DNA of 64,000 nt from Leclercia adecarboxylata (GCF_023639785.1 NZ_CP098325.1:2232001-2296000); one strand, 5' to 3'; positions 1-8,394 are shown, counted from the first letter of the stretch. Notes: a model not told the origin generated them from the sequence alone. Numbers and translations are program-made.

Positions 1-1
1 T

Positions 2-505
2 CAGCAGCAGATCCGGTATGTGCGCGGTGAGGACAATGTCAGCACGGTGTTAATAGATATCAATGATGTGTTTAACGGGGCGATGGCGGGATACCAGCAG
101 CAGATTGCTGCCGCGCTGGCGAAAGGCCAGCACTGCCTGGTGCATACCTGCGCCGACACCGGGGCCCGCCATCAGATAGACAGGCTGTGCGAACAGCGCG
201 GGTTAAGCCGCGCCGCGCTAGGGGAGACCATCAGCGCGTTTCTCGGGGAGCTTACGCGCAACGTGCTGGAAACCAGCCGCCCGGCGGCGCTGTATGTCTC
301 CGGCGGCGACGTGGCGATGGCGGTGGCCAGCGCGCTTAACGCGCAAGGTTTTGCCATAACCGGACAGGTGGCCCAGTGCGTGCCGTTCGGTCGATTTTTG
401 GGTTGTCGCTGGCAGGGGCCAGTCATGACCAAAGCGGGCGGTTTTGGTACTGAAACCACGCTGCTTGAGGTTCTGCATTTTATCGAGGAGAAGATGAGTG
501 ACTAA
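2..505 (+). CDS. dtnK: Four-carbon acid sugar kinase, C-terminal part (D-threonate/D-erythronate kinase DtnK-like), 5' truncated by window edge
   Basis: The reading frame is already open at base 2 (it runs QQQIRYVRGEDN), so the start lies outside the window and only about 167 C-terminal residues are visible. What is seen is the nucleotide-binding half of the DUF1537 kinase family, including the phosphate-binding stretch YVSGGDVAMAVASAL and the C-terminal segment MTKAGGFGTETTLLEVL. In this family the enzyme phosphorylates a four-carbon sugar acid, for example D-threonate to 4-phospho-D-threonate, in the cytoplasm. The next gene overlaps it by 8 nt (498-505) and encodes the dehydrogenase expected to use the product, which supports this substrate class. 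Which stereoisomer is used cannot be read from the sequence. Confidence 0.85.
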   Translation, partial: QQQIRYVRGEDNVSTVLIDINDVFNGAMAGYQQQIAAALAKGQHCLVHTCADTGARHQIDRLCEQRGLSRAALGETISAFLGELTRNVLETSRPAALYVSGGDVAMAVASALNAQGFAITGQVAQCVPFGRFLGCRWQGPVMTKAGGFGTETTLLEVLHFIEEKMSD

Positions 506-1484
506 TATCATTGCTGTAACGATGGGTGACCCGGCGGGCATCGGCCCGGAAATTATTATTAAATCTCTGACCGAGGGCGAGCTCTCCGGCGCGCCGGTTG
601 TGGTGGTGGGCTGTGCCAGAACCCTGCAACGGGTGCTGGAGAAGGGCATTACCGCGCCGGCGGAGTTACGCGTGATTACCCGCGTCAGCGATGCGCAGTT
701 CGGCCCGGCAATCATCAACGTGCTGGATGAACCGCTGGCCGATCCTGAGGCGTTACAGCCTGGCGTGGTGCAGGCCCAGGCGGGCGATCTGGCCTACCGC
801 TGCGTGCGTCGCGCGACAGAGCTGGCGATGGCGGGCGAGGTGAAAGCCATTGCTACCGCGCCGCTCAACAAAGAGGCGCTGCACCTGGCGGGCCATCACT
901 ACCCGGGCCATACCGAGTTGCTGGCGCACCTGACCGACAGCAAAGATTACGCGATGGTGCTCTATACCGATCGGCTGAAGGTGATTCACATCACCACCCA
1001 TATCGCGTTGCGCAAATTCCTTGATACCCTTAACCAGGATCGGGTAAAAACCGTGATTGGCATTGCAGATACCTTCCTGAGGCGCGTGGGCTATGACAAT
1101 CCGCGCATCGCCGTGGCCGGGGTTAACCCGCACGCTGGCGAGAACGGCCTGTTTGGTGACGAAGAGATCAGGATAGTCGGCCCGGCCGTTGACGCAATGA
1201 AGGCGAAGGGGCTGAACGTCTTTGGGCCATGCCCTCCGGATACGGTGTTTATGCAGTGTCACGAAGGCATGTACGACATGGTGGTGGCGATGTATCACGA
1301 TCAGGGGCATATTCCGTTAAAACTACTCGGTTTTTACGACGGGGTGAACATCACCGCCGGGCTGCCGTTTATCCGGACTTCCGCCGACCATGGCACCGCG
1401 TTCGACATTGCGTGGACAGGTAAAGCGAAGTCTGAGAGCATGACGGTTTCTATCCAGTTAGCGATGCAAATCACACGGGAATAA
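498..1484 (+). CDS. pdxA2: 4-phospho-D-threonate/erythronate 3-dehydrogenase PdxA2
   Basis: A 328-residue member of the PdxA family. It has the N-terminal [13 protein letters not shown] signature (residues 7-19) and the three metal-binding histidines at H168 (TTHIAL), H212 (NPHAGE) and H267 (MYHDQG), close to the positions in E. coli PdxA. PdxA itself acts in pyridoxal phosphate synthesis. PdxA2 paralogues sit beside DUF1537 kinases and oxidatively decarboxylate 4-phospho-D-threonate or -erythronate toward dihydroxyacetone phosphate. The context here (kinase overlapping by 8 nt upstream, DeoR regulator 1 nt downstream) therefore favours catabolism over vitamin synthesis. The start is GTG at 498, within the end of the kinase gene, so translation is probably coupled. 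NAD use is inferred from the family. Confidence 0.9.
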   Translation: MTNIIAVTMGDPAGIGPEIIIKSLTEGELSGAPVVVVGCARTLQRVLEKGITAPAELRVITRVSDAQFGPAIINVLDEPLADPEALQPGVVQAQAGDLAYRCVRRATELAMAGEVKAIATAPLNKEALHLAGHHYPGHTELLAHLTDSKDYAMVLYTDRLKVIHITTHIALRKFLDTLNQDRVKTVIGIADTFLRRVGYDNPRIAVAGVNPHAGENGLFGDEEIRIVGPAVDAMKAKGLNVFGPCPPDTVFMQCHEGMYDMVVAMYHDQGHIPLKLLGFYDGVNITAGLPFIRTSADHGTAFDIAWTGKAKSESMTVSIQLAMQITRE

Positions 1485-1485
1485 T

Positions 1486-2247
1486 ATGAAGGGATATAGC
1501 CGGTTAGAACAGATAATGGACTACCTGAAAGGGCACAATCTGGTGACGGTCGATCAGCTGGTGGCGGCAACGGATGCCTCTCCCGCGACCATTCGCCGCG
1601 ACCTGATTAAGCTCGATCAGGAGGGCGTCATCAGCCGTACCCACGGCGGCGTCACCCTGAACCGGTTCATCCCTTCTCAGCCCACCACCAGTGAAAAGCT
1701 GCACCGCAGCCTGGCGGAAAAACATGACATCGCCTGCGCGGCGGCCCGTTTTGTTAAAGCCGGTGACGCGGTGGTGCTCGATGCGGGCACCACGATGATT
1801 GAACTCGCGCGTCAGCTGACCCATCTGCCACTGCGCGTGATCACCAGCGATCTGCATATCGCCCTGTTTTTATCGGAGTTTAAGCAGATCGAGGTGACGA
1901 TCATCGGCGGGCGCATCGACGATACCAGCCAGTCCTGTATCGGCGAGCATGGCCGCCGGATGCTGCAAAATATCTGGCCGGATATCGCCTTTGTCAGCTG
2001 TAACGGCTGGGATCTGGAGCGCGGCATCACCTCCCCGACGGAAGAGAAAGCGGCCCTGAAGCGCGATCTCATCGCCAACGCCCGGCGCCGCGTCCTGCTG
2101 GCCGACAGCTCAAAGTATGGCGCCTGGTCGCTGTTTAACGTGGCGCACCTCAACTCCCTGACGGATATCGTCACCGATAAACGTCTGGATGAGGGCGTGC
2201 AGCAGACCTTAAGCCAGCTGGATGCCACCCTGACCTTAGCGCCTTAA
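1486..2247 (+). CDS. DeoR/GlpR-family transcriptional regulator of the threonate/erythronate operon
   Basis: A 253-residue DeoR-type regulator. The N-terminal winged helix covers residues 1-58, with a recognition helix around [20 protein letters not shown] followed by the typical THGG turn. The C-terminal sugar-phosphate sensor domain (about 75-235) contains [16 protein letters not shown] and the late LADSSKYG motif. ATG 1486 lies 1 nt after the pdxA2 stop, so it is very likely the last gene of the kinase-dehydrogenase operon. Autoregulation in response to a phosphorylated sugar acid is inferred from the family and the context; no operator could be examined because the operon promoter is outside the window. 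Confidence 0.85.
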   Translation: MKGYSRLEQIMDYLKGHNLVTVDQLVAATDASPATIRRDLIKLDQEGVISRTHGGVTLNRFIPSQPTTSEKLHRSLAEKHDIACAAARFVKAGDAVVLDAGTTMIELARQLTHLPLRVITSDLHIALFLSEFKQIEVTIIGGRIDDTSQSCIGEHGRRMLQNIWPDIAFVSCNGWDLERGITSPTEEKAALKRDLIANARRRVLLADSSKYGAWSLFNVAHLNSLTDIVTDKRLDEGVQQTLSQLDATLTLAP

Positions 2248-2251
2248 CGGC

Positions 2252-3196
2252 TCAGGGCAGGCGGGCAATATTGGCCTTAATGACCTCCGCCGAATGGCGG
2301 AATTTTTGTTGTTCCTCTTCCGCCAGCTTCAGCTCGATGATCTGCTGGACACCGCTCTGGGCCAGCACCGCAGGTACGCCAATCGCCACGCCTTCCACGC
2401 CATACTCACCGTCCAGTACGCAGGAGATCGCCAGCGCCCGGTGGCTGCCGGTGAAAATATTACGGCAGATTTCGGCGATGGTGGCGGCGATGCCGTATTC
2501 CGTGCAGCCCTTGCGGGCGTAAATCTCAAAGCCCTGTTTGCGCACGCGTTCGGCCAGTTCATCAAAATCCAGCGTCTGGCCGGTATGGCGTTGATACACT
2601 TCGGCAATGGGGGAGCCGTACACCGACGAATGCGACCAGACCGGGAACTGCGTATCGCCGTGCTCCCCAAGGATAAAGGCGTCGATGCTCTGGGCACCGA
2701 TATCCAGCGCCTGCGCCAGGGTGCGACGCAGACGGGTGGTATCCAGCCAGACCCCGGTACCTATCACCTGATTACGCGGCAGGCCGGAAAGCTGCCAGAC
2801 CTGCCAGGTGATGATGTCGCACGGGTTGGTGGCGATCAGAAAGATGCCGTTGAATCCACCAGCCATCATCTGCGGGACGATGTTTTTAACGATGCTGGCC
2901 GTGGCGGTGAGCTCATCCAGCCGCGTTTGTCCGGGCTTCAGGGCGCCCCCTGAGACGGTGATCACCGCAATATCCACATCGGCGCAGTCGCTCACCTCGC
3001 GGGTGGAGATGCTCATCATGCCAGGCATATAGGCGGCTGCGTCGGCCAGATCCCAGGCGTGGCCTTCGCTACGGGCGTGATTGATATCCACCAGCAGCAG
3101 CTCCTCGCATATATTCTGATTCAGCAAGGCATAGGCCGCTGAGGTGCCGACGTTTCCGGCCCCGATAATCATCACTTTACGGGCTTTGGTATTCAT
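2252..3196 (-). CDS. ldh: NAD-dependent L-lactate dehydrogenase (LDH/MDH family)
   Basis: A 314-residue enzyme of the lactate/malate dehydrogenase superfamily, reducing pyruvate to L-lactate with NADH in the cytoplasm. Visible residues are the Rossmann motif GAGNVG (12-17), D37 after the second strand as in NAD-specific enzymes, and a substrate loop KPGQTR with Gln at 90, where malate dehydrogenases carry Arg. N124, the D152/R155 pair (LDTTRLR) and the catalytic H179 in GEHGD are also present. Gln at the specificity position is the main reason to call LDH rather than MDH. E. coli K-12 lacks this type of enzyme and uses LdhA (D-isomer). The start has an AGGA ribosome site. The gene is convergent with the DeoR gene (5 bp apart) and divergent from the acetyltransferase at 3347. 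Confidence 0.85.
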   Translation of the reverse strand: MNTKARKVMIIGAGNVGTSAAYALLNQNICEELLLVDINHARSEGHAWDLADAAAYMPGMMSISTREVSDCADVDIAVITVSGGALKPGQTRLDELTATASIVKNIVPQMMAGGFNGIFLIATNPCDIITWQVWQLSGLPRNQVIGTGVWLDTTRLRRTLAQALDIGAQSIDAFILGEHGDTQFPVWSHSSVYGSPIAEVYQRHTGQTLDFDELAERVRKQGFEIYARKGCTEYGIAATIAEICRNIFTGSHRALAISCVLDGEYGVEGVAIGVPAVLAQSGVQQIIELKLAEEEQQKFRHSAEVIKANIARLP

Positions 3197-3236
3197 TATT
3201 TTTCCTGAGATTTTATGTCTATACGCACCAAACTAA

Positions 3237-3256
3237 CGCCGCCGGGGCAGGCGGCG
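3237..3256. promoter_or_regulatory. GC-rich perfect inverted repeat between divergent ldh and GNAT genes
   Basis: CGCCGCC and GGCGGCG, 7 nt each with a 6-nt spacer, lie 40 bp upstream of the ldh start and about 90 bp upstream of the GNAT start. It could be an operator or a leader hairpin. No T run follows on either strand, so a terminator is unlikely. No binding protein is recognised. Confidence 0.4.
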
Positions 3257-3346
3257 CAATGGTCTCAGGCAGCTATAAGTTAAAAATATGCCGCTGCGTT
3301 TTTCCTCCGGCGTTAAGGTGGAGAAAAACGACAAAAGGAGCCTGCC

Positions 3347-3829
3347 ATGTATTCCATCACCTCTGAATCCCCCGCCCATCCGGATATCATCACCCTGATT
3401 GCAGCCCTGGACCAGTATCAGAGCACCCTGTATCCGGCTGAGAGCAACCATCTGCTGGATCTGACCCAGCTTGCTGAGCAGAGTCTGATTATGATGGTGA
3501 TCCGCGATCGCCAGCTTAACGCCGTCGGCTGCGGGGCGATCGTGCTGAACGGCGACGGCAGCGGCGAGATGAAGCGGGTCTATATTGATCCGACCCATCG
3601 TGGGCAACGGCTGGGCGAGAAGCTGCTGGCAGCCCTGGAAGATGAAGCCCAGAGCCGCGGCTGCCACACCCTGCGACTGGAGACCGGGATCAAGCAGCTG
3701 TCGGCCATCCGGCTGTATGAGCGCAGCGGGTACCAGCAGTGCGGGGCGTTTGCGCCCTATGAACCCGACCCGCTGAGCCTGTTTATGGAGAAGCCGCTGG
3801 TGGCTGACCTTCGTTTAGCAGTGCTATAA
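3347..3829 (+). CDS. GNAT-family N-acetyltransferase
   Basis: A 160-residue single-domain GCN5-related acetyltransferase. The acetyl-CoA pyrophosphate-binding motif A is seen as [10 protein letters not shown] (84-93), preceded by the beta strand MKRVYI and followed by the long helix ending EDEAQSRG. The C-terminal motif [14 protein letters not shown] (about 127-140) is the usual motif B. The acceptor (an amino acid, small amine or protein) cannot be told from sequence. The start has a strong AGGAG site 7 nt upstream. The 3' end overlaps the convergent LysR gene by 47 bp (3783-3829). Confidence 0.8.
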   Translation: MYSITSESPAHPDIITLIAALDQYQSTLYPAESNHLLDLTQLAEQSLIMMVIRDRQLNAVGCGAIVLNGDGSGEMKRVYIDPTHRGQRLGEKLLAALEDEAQSRGCHTLRLETGIKQLSAIRLYERSGYQQCGAFAPYEPDPLSLFMEKPLVADLRLAVL

Positions 3830-4661
3830 AAGCCTCCAGCTGCCGGGTCATTGCGCCCCGGCGCCACACCAGCCAGGTGGTGAGCCAGCGCCAGTTTTCC
3901 GCCAGCGGCCAGGCTTCCACCTGATGATGACCGGGCATGCTTTCCAGCATTGACCGCGGCATCAGCGCGATGCCCGCCCCGGCAATGACGCACGCCAGCA
4001 TGCCGTGATAGGACTCCATCTCATGAATGCGTCCCGGCGTGGCGCGATCCGCATGAAACCAGCTTTCAAAATGTCGGCGATACGAGCAGTTCGCGCGAAA
4101 GGCATAGATATCGCGCCCGCTGATGTCGGTTGCCCGGTCAACCTTAGCATCGCCAGCCGGCACCACCAGCATCATCTCCTCCCGGTAGACCGGCATGCCT
4201 TCCAGTTCGGGGTGGCTTAACGGCCCGTCGACAAAGGCCGCGCTCAGGGTGCCTTCCAGCACGCCATCGATCATGGTGCCCGAAGGGCCGGTCGCCAGCG
4301 CAAACTGAATGCGCGGGTAGCGCTGGTTAAACTGGGCCAGCGAGGCCGGGATGCGCACGGCTGCGGTGCTCTCCAGCGAGCCGAGGGTGAACAGGCCCTG
4401 GGGTTCATCGCCCGCCACCACCATCCGCGCCTCATCCACCAGGGCGAGGATTTGACGGCTGTAGCGTAAAAAGTTATGCCCCGCCGGAGAGAGACGCAGC
4501 CGCTGGTTCTCGCGGATGAACAGCTCGACGCCAAGGTCGGCTTCCAGCTGTTTGATGCGGGTGGTCAGGTTTGAGGGGACGCGATGTACCTTCTGCGCGG
4601 CCTGGGTAATGCTGCCGGTCTGGGCGACGGCGTTGAACATCTCCAGCTGGGTCAGATCCAT
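3783..4661 (-). CDS. ptrR: LysR-family regulator PtrR (YneJ-type), divergent from sad
   Basis: A 292-residue LysR regulator: winged helix at residues 1-60 ([20 protein letters not shown], recognition helix with [14 protein letters not shown]) and a two-lobed effector domain from about 90. It faces sad across a 99-bp intergenic region, the same arrangement as E. coli yneJ(ptrR)-yneI(sad). In E. coli PtrR controls sad and links putrescine/GABA breakdown to stress responses; the same target is inferred here from position. Its 3' end overlaps the GNAT gene by 47 bp on the opposite strand. The residues match the family along the whole length and no damage is seen. Confidence 0.88.
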   Translation of the reverse strand: MDLTQLEMFNAVAQTGSITQAAQKVHRVPSNLTTRIKQLEADLGVELFIRENQRLRLSPAGHNFLRYSRQILALVDEARMVVAGDEPQGLFTLGSLESTAAVRIPASLAQFNQRYPRIQFALATGPSGTMIDGVLEGTLSAAFVDGPLSHPELEGMPVYREEMMLVVPAGDAKVDRATDISGRDIYAFRANCSYRRHFESWFHADRATPGRIHEMESYHGMLACVIAGAGIALMPRSMLESMPGHHQVEAWPLAENWRWLTTWLVWRRGAMTRQLEAFIALLNEGQPPAASP

Positions 4662-4760
4662 ATCGTTCTCGTTTTGTGAATAAGGTGGTTATTATTATTC
4701 ATTTTTAAGAAATAGCAGAGTGCGCCACACTAAATCAACAGTTAATCAATGGAGCACATC

Positions 4761-6143
4761 ATGACGATTTCATCTGCGACACATGCCTTGTCCATTAATC
4801 CAGTGAACGGCGAGACCCTGGCCTCATGGCCGTGGGCCACTGCAACCGAGGTTGACCATGCCCTTGCCCAAAGCGATGCCGCATTTCGCCAGTGGCGCGG
4901 CGTCCCGGTAGAGGTGCGTGCGCAGAAGTTACGCGATCTGGGTGCAGCCCTGCGCAACCGTGGCGAAGAGATGGCGCAAATGATTACCCGTGAGATGGGC
5001 AAACCCATCGCCCAGGCGCGCGGGGAGGTGGCGAAATCCGCCGGGCTGTGCGACTGGTATGCCGATCATGGCCCGGCGATGCTGACTACCGAGGCAACCC
5101 AGGTGGCGGATGCGGTGATTGAATATCGCCCGCTGGGCCCGGTACTGGCGGTAATGCCGTGGAACTTCCCGCTGTGGCAGGTGCTGCGCGGTGCGGTACC
5201 GATCATTCTGGCGGGCAACAGCTATCTGCTGAAGCATGCCCCGAACGTGCTGGGTGCCGCGAACCTGATCGACGCGATATTTACCGATGCCGGATTCCCG
5301 CAGGGCGTGTTCGGGCAACTGAATGCCACCAATGACGGGGTGAGCCAGATGATCGCCGATCCGCGCATTGCGGCCGTCACCGTTACCGGCAGCCTGCGGG
5401 CCGGGGCTGCCATTGGTGCGCAGGCTGGAGCGGCGTTGAAAAAATGCGTCCTCGAGCTGGGCGGGTCCGATCCCTTTATTGTCCTCAACGATGCCGATCT
5501 GGATCTGGCGGTGAAAGCCGCGGTGACAGGGCGCTACCAGAACACCGGGCAGGTGTGTGCGGCGGCCAAGCGTTTTATCGTCGAAGCGGGCATTGCCGAT
5601 GAGTTCACCCGTCGATTTGTTGCCGCCACCGCGGCCCTGAAAATGGGCGCGCCCGATAACGAGGAGAATTACCTCGGCCCGATGGCGCGTTTCGATCTGC
5701 GCGACGAGCTGCATCAGCAGGTGCAGGCTACGCTGGCCGAAGGCGCGACCCTGCTGCTGGGCGGTGAGAAGGTGGCTGGGGCAGGGAATTACTACGCGCC
5801 GACCGTGCTGGGCAACGTTACACCGGACATGACCGCGTTTCGTCAGGAGATGTTCGGTCCGGTCGCGGCCATTACTGTAGCAAGCGATGCCGATCATGCG
5901 CTGGCGCTGGCTAACGACAGCGATTTTGGCCTGTCGGCGACGGTATTTACCGCCAGTCAGCAAGCCGCGGATCGCCTGGCCCGCCAGCTCGAGTGCGGCG
6001 GGGTGTTTATCAACGGCTACAGCGCCAGCGATGCCCGCGTGGCGTTTGGCGGGGTGAAGAAGAGCGGCTTCGGCCGGGAGCTGTCGCACTTTGGCCTGCA
6101 TGAGTTCTGTAATGTGCAGACGGTGTGGAAAGACCGGGTTTAA
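4761..6143 (+). CDS. sad: NAD(P)-dependent succinate-semialdehyde dehydrogenase Sad (YneI)
   Basis: A 460-residue aldehyde dehydrogenase that oxidises succinate semialdehyde to succinate, the last step of the putrescine/GABA route. The catalytic cysteine is C266 (GRYQNTGQVC), the general-base glutamate E232 (LELGGSDP), and the Rossmann/oxyanion region PWNFPLWQV is at 134-142. It is very close to E. coli Sad along its length. An in-frame ATG at 4749 would add four residues. I prefer ATG 4761 because GGAG at 4752-4755 is correctly spaced for it and the N-terminus then matches the E. coli protein (MTI..ATHA). In E. coli glsB follows directly; here a 600-bp repeat-rich gap and a chemoreceptor gene intervene. 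Confidence 0.93.
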   Translation: MTISSATHALSINPVNGETLASWPWATATEVDHALAQSDAAFRQWRGVPVEVRAQKLRDLGAALRNRGEEMAQMITREMGKPIAQARGEVAKSAGLCDWYADHGPAMLTTEATQVADAVIEYRPLGPVLAVMPWNFPLWQVLRGAVPIILAGNSYLLKHAPNVLGAANLIDAIFTDAGFPQGVFGQLNATNDGVSQMIADPRIAAVTVTGSLRAGAAIGAQAGAALKKCVLELGGSDPFIVLNDADLDLAVKAAVTGRYQNTGQVCAAAKRFIVEAGIADEFTRRFVAATAALKMGAPDNEENYLGPMARFDLRDELHQQVQATLAEGATLLLGGEKVAGAGNYYAPTVLGNVTPDMTAFRQEMFGPVAAITVASDADHALALANDSDFGLSATVFTASQQAADRLARQLECGGVFINGYSASDARVAFGGVKKSGFGRELSHFGLHEFCNVQTVWKDRV

Positions 6144-6161
6144 CTCTGTGCCGGTAGTTTT

Positions 6162-6188
6162 GCCGGGTGGCGCTACGCTTACCCGGCC
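6162..6188. repeat. REP-type palindromic element
   Basis: The imperfect palindrome GCCGGGTGG...TTACCCGGCC, 19 bp past the sad stop, matches the common enterobacterial REP (repetitive extragenic palindrome) pattern. A second copy lies at 19117-19148. Such elements can stabilise the 3' end of the upstream mRNA, here sad. Confidence 0.8.
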
Positions 6189-6199
6189 TGGAAGTTACT

Positions 6200-6236
6200 C
6201 CCTCTCCCTCGAGGGAGAGGGCTGGGGTGAGGGGGG
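6200..6236. repeat. CCTCTCCCT/AGGGAGAGG hairpin element followed by GGGGTGAGGGG
   Basis: A short inverted repeat (CCTCTCCCTC / GAGGGAGAGG) is followed by CTGGGGTGAGGGG. A close relative follows uxaB at 14749-14782. This is a familiar multi-copy 3'-flanking element of enterobacterial genomes. It may act as a transcript-end hairpin, but it lacks a T run. Confidence 0.6.
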
Positions 6237-6251
6237 ACATGCCGCACCGGT

Positions 6252-6535
6252 GGTGGTTCCGTTCACCTCACGTTACTGCTTCTCTGATACACCTGAACCA
6301 GTGAACGTGCCAGGGTGGCTCAATCGCCACCACCCTGGCTACCCGGGCTCCCGGCAAGAAAATCGCCGCTTCGCGGTGCCCTCAGCTTATTCCTTCAGGC
6401 TTTCGGGTCGGGCACCAGCCTGCATCCCTGCAGGCTATGCCCTCTCGGCGCGTCCCTGCGCCTCGCCCCGGCCTTCCGGAAACGCTTCGGCGATTTTCAA
6501 CCGGACCTGGGAGTCGCTGTAGTTTCTTTGCTCTT
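6252..6535 (+). repeat. 284-bp dispersed structured repeat, copy A
   Basis: This stretch aligns end to end with the reverse complement of 19171-19454, also 284 bp, with most positions identical by eye. It starts GGTGGTTCCGTTCACC and ends TTGCTCT. Three hairpins are visible: CCAGGGTGG (6310-6318) with CCACCCTGG (6330-6338); AGCCTGCA (6417-6424) with TGCAGGCT (6429-6436), extended by GGGCA/TGCCC; and GGCGCG with TGCGCC (6447-6462). Several stem positions differ from copy B on both arms together, preserving pairing. No protein is assigned: the open frames across it are short, differ between copies and lack ribosome sites. Confidence 0.85.
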
Positions 6536-6629
6536 GAATAACTGCTTCGTTGTGTTAAGCCCCGGGTATCACCATAAGTTGTTCAATCATCGACACGTTT
6601 TCACTATATGCCGAAGAAAACCGTTTCTT

Positions 6630-6656
6630 TAAATATATGGCAATGATAGCCGACGC
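6630..6656 (+). promoter_or_regulatory. Candidate sigma-28 (FliA) promoter of the chemoreceptor gene
   Basis: TAAATATA, 11 nt, GCCGACGC. The FliA consensus is TAAAGTTT-N11-GCCGATAA, so the TAAA core, the exact 11-nt spacing and GCCGA of the -10 box are met. It lies about 97 bp upstream of the chemoreceptor ATG, consistent with control by the flagellar late-gene sigma factor as for other chemoreceptors. Confidence 0.55.
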
Positions 6657-6752
6657 TATTAACGTCACCCCGTCTGTCATCAATCTGAAATAGTTCTGTC
6701 ATTTTCACTGCGTAGACTCGCCCTCGTCTAAGGCATTGTTAATGAAGAAATT

Positions 6753-8330
6753 ATGAACTTAATGCAAATTTTTCGCCGCATTACTCCCCGGCAGTTTGGT
6801 TTGCTGGCGGGGATCTTCTGTATCATCGGGCTCTTTTCCGCACTGCAAATCTCGTCCTCCATCTTACTTTCCGTCTCGCTGCGCGATGCCCAGCATAATG
6901 AACAGCGTAACCAGATGGCTTATCTGCAACAGGCGAAGGTCGATCAGGCGCGTATTTCGCTGCTGGCGGCAAGCGATCTGCTTAACCGGGCAGGAGTCTG
7001 GTTTATGCAGGATAAAGAGACCGGTTCGGACGGGAGCTGGCACAGCCTGATGGACGAGGCGCAGCAGGCGTTACGGGATTCTCAGCAGGCCTGGCAGGCG
7101 TGGCAGGCGATGAGCCCGCCGCGGGATGAGGCGCTGCTCAACAGCTACCAGCTGTTTTTTGATGCCATTCGTGAACAGGCGGACGGGCTGGTGAACGGTC
7201 AGTCGATTGATGCCTTCTTTGCCGTGCCCGCCCAGGCGTTTCAGGCGGATTTTAATGACAACTATGCCCGCTATCAGCAAGCCAGCGCCCAGCGCGCAAC
7301 CGAAGGGCGACAGCTGCTGACGGCCAGCCTTTCAAACCTGCAATCCCTGTTTTTACTGGCTCCCGTGGTTCTGCTGGCTATCGCGGTGGCGGTATGGTTT
7401 GCGATGTCCCGCTGGGTGATCGTCCCGCTGCGTCGGCTTATCGCCCATATCAACCTGCTGGCGGCAGGGGATCTCTCTGCGCCATCACCCACGGTAAAGC
7501 GTTTTAACCGCGAGATTGCGCAGCTTGGCGACAGCGTCGATACCCTGCAGCAGGGACTGCAACAGCTGGTCACCGAGGTCAGCGAGGCCACCACCTCAAT
7601 GGTGAGTAACATTGGCTCGCTGGCGCAGGGGAATCAGGATCTGTACTGCCAGTCTGCGCGTCAGGCGCAGGAGCTGAAAGAGGTAACGGCGCACATTGCC
7701 GCGCTGGAAACTCACGTCGAGGGGAACAGCGGCTATGCCAGACTGGCCAGCTCGCGGGCGGATGAAGCCCGGGAGATGGCGGCGGGCGGCGACCGGATGA
7801 TGGAGACGGTCAATGCTTCTATGGCGGCTATCGTCGAGCGCTCCTCGGAGATGCGCGGCATCGTGGCGATCATCGATAACGTGGCGTTCCAGACCAACAT
7901 TCTGGCGCTGAACGCGGCCATCGAAGCGGCTCATGCCGGGAATCAGGGACGCGGCTTTGCCGTGGTGGCGCGGGAGGTAGGGCTGCTGGCGCGCAAAAGC
8001 AGCCATTCGACCCAGACTATCCAGGAGCTGATCAACCACTCCTTGCAGGGTATCGAGGATGGCTCGAAAGCGGTCACCCGGCTGGAGGACAACCTGCAAA
8101 AGGTGATTGGTCTGGTGGGTAATCTCTGTAGCCTGCTGAATGACATCTCTGTTGCCACCCTCAGCCAGGGCGACAGCATTCACCGCATGACCAGCCAGCT
8201 GCAGGCGCTGAACCAGGTGGCTCGCCAGACCGATGTACTGGTGAATACCGCCTCTGAAGCCTCTCAGCGGCTGCATGATGAATCCGGGCTGCTGTTGCAG
8301 GCCGTTTCGCGGTTCCGACTTCCTGCCTGA
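6753..8330 (+). CDS. Methyl-accepting chemotaxis protein (4-helix-bundle ligand domain)
   Basis: A 525-residue transmembrane chemoreceptor: TM1 about 15-42, periplasmic Tar/Tsr-type four-helix bundle about 45-195 (with ARISLLAASDLLNRAG like the ligand helix of Tar/Tsr), TM2 199-218, HAMP 219-271, cytoplasmic signalling rods to 525. The hairpin tip is recognisable at 378-410 (AFQTNILALNAAIEAAHAG, then NQGRGFAVVAREV). Two tip residues nearly invariant in this class are changed: His394 aligns with Tsr R388 and Asn397 with Tsr E391. There is no C-terminal NWETF-like CheR/CheB docking tail. It is inserted between sad and glsB, which are adjacent in E. coli, and has a sigma-28-like promoter. The ligand is unknown; the neighbours hint at an amino acid or polyamine, but that is speculation. 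Confidence 0.9.
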   Translation: MNLMQIFRRITPRQFGLLAGIFCIIGLFSALQISSSILLSVSLRDAQHNEQRNQMAYLQQAKVDQARISLLAASDLLNRAGVWFMQDKETGSDGSWHSLMDEAQQALRDSQQAWQAWQAMSPPRDEALLNSYQLFFDAIREQADGLVNGQSIDAFFAVPAQAFQADFNDNYARYQQASAQRATEGRQLLTASLSNLQSLFLLAPVVLLAIAVAVWFAMSRWVIVPLRRLIAHINLLAAGDLSAPSPTVKRFNREIAQLGDSVDTLQQGLQQLVTEVSEATTSMVSNIGSLAQGNQDLYCQSARQAQELKEVTAHIAALETHVEGNSGYARLASSRADEAREMAAGGDRMMETVNASMAAIVERSSEMRGIVAIIDNVAFQTNILALNAAIEAAHAGNQGRGFAVVAREVGLLARKSSHSTQTIQELINHSLQGIEDGSKAVTRLEDNLQKVIGLVGNLCSLLNDISVATLSQGDSIHRMTSQLQALNQVARQTDVLVNTASEASQRLHDESGLLLQAVSRFRLPA

Positions 8331-8347
8331 CGTCATCCATAAGCCTC

Positions 8348-8376
8348 TGTTATACTCGCAGGCCGTTTTTGGCCTG
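8348..8376 (+). promoter_or_regulatory. Extended -10 promoter and leader hairpin of glsB
   Basis: TGTTATACT at 8348-8356 is a TGN-TATACT extended -10 element, 39 bp before the glsB ATG. It is followed by the inverted repeat CAGGCC (8359-8364) / GGCCTG (8371-8376), which would fold at the very 5' end of the transcript. glsB can therefore be transcribed independently of the inserted chemoreceptor gene. Confidence 0.5.
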
Positions 8377-8394
8377 TGAGCAAGGAGCAACCGG

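Larger units (their letters stand above)
6144..6752. other. Repeat-rich intergenic region between sad and the chemoreceptor gene
   Basis: This 609-bp gap contains no convincing gene. From left to right it holds a REP palindrome (6162-6188), a CCTCTCCCT/AGGGAGAGG hairpin element (about 6200-6236), a 284-bp dispersed repeat (6252-6535) and a sigma-28-like promoter (6630-6656) in front of the chemoreceptor. Open frames inside the repeat are explained by its high GC content. The order sad-glsB is uninterrupted in E. coli, so this is an insertion point. Confidence 0.85.

Noticed and set aside
4929..6101. 390-codon open frame antisense to sad
   Set aside because: It is a shadow of a strongly coding gene in high-GC DNA; the composition is His/Arg/Gln-rich and no family is recognisable.
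6091..6632. Open reading frames of 105-143 codons across the 284-bp repeat (similar ones at 19166-19579)
   Set aside because: They are in GC-rich repeat sequence, have no ribosome sites, differ in frame and ends between the two copies, and the hairpin covariation explains conservation better than a protein does.
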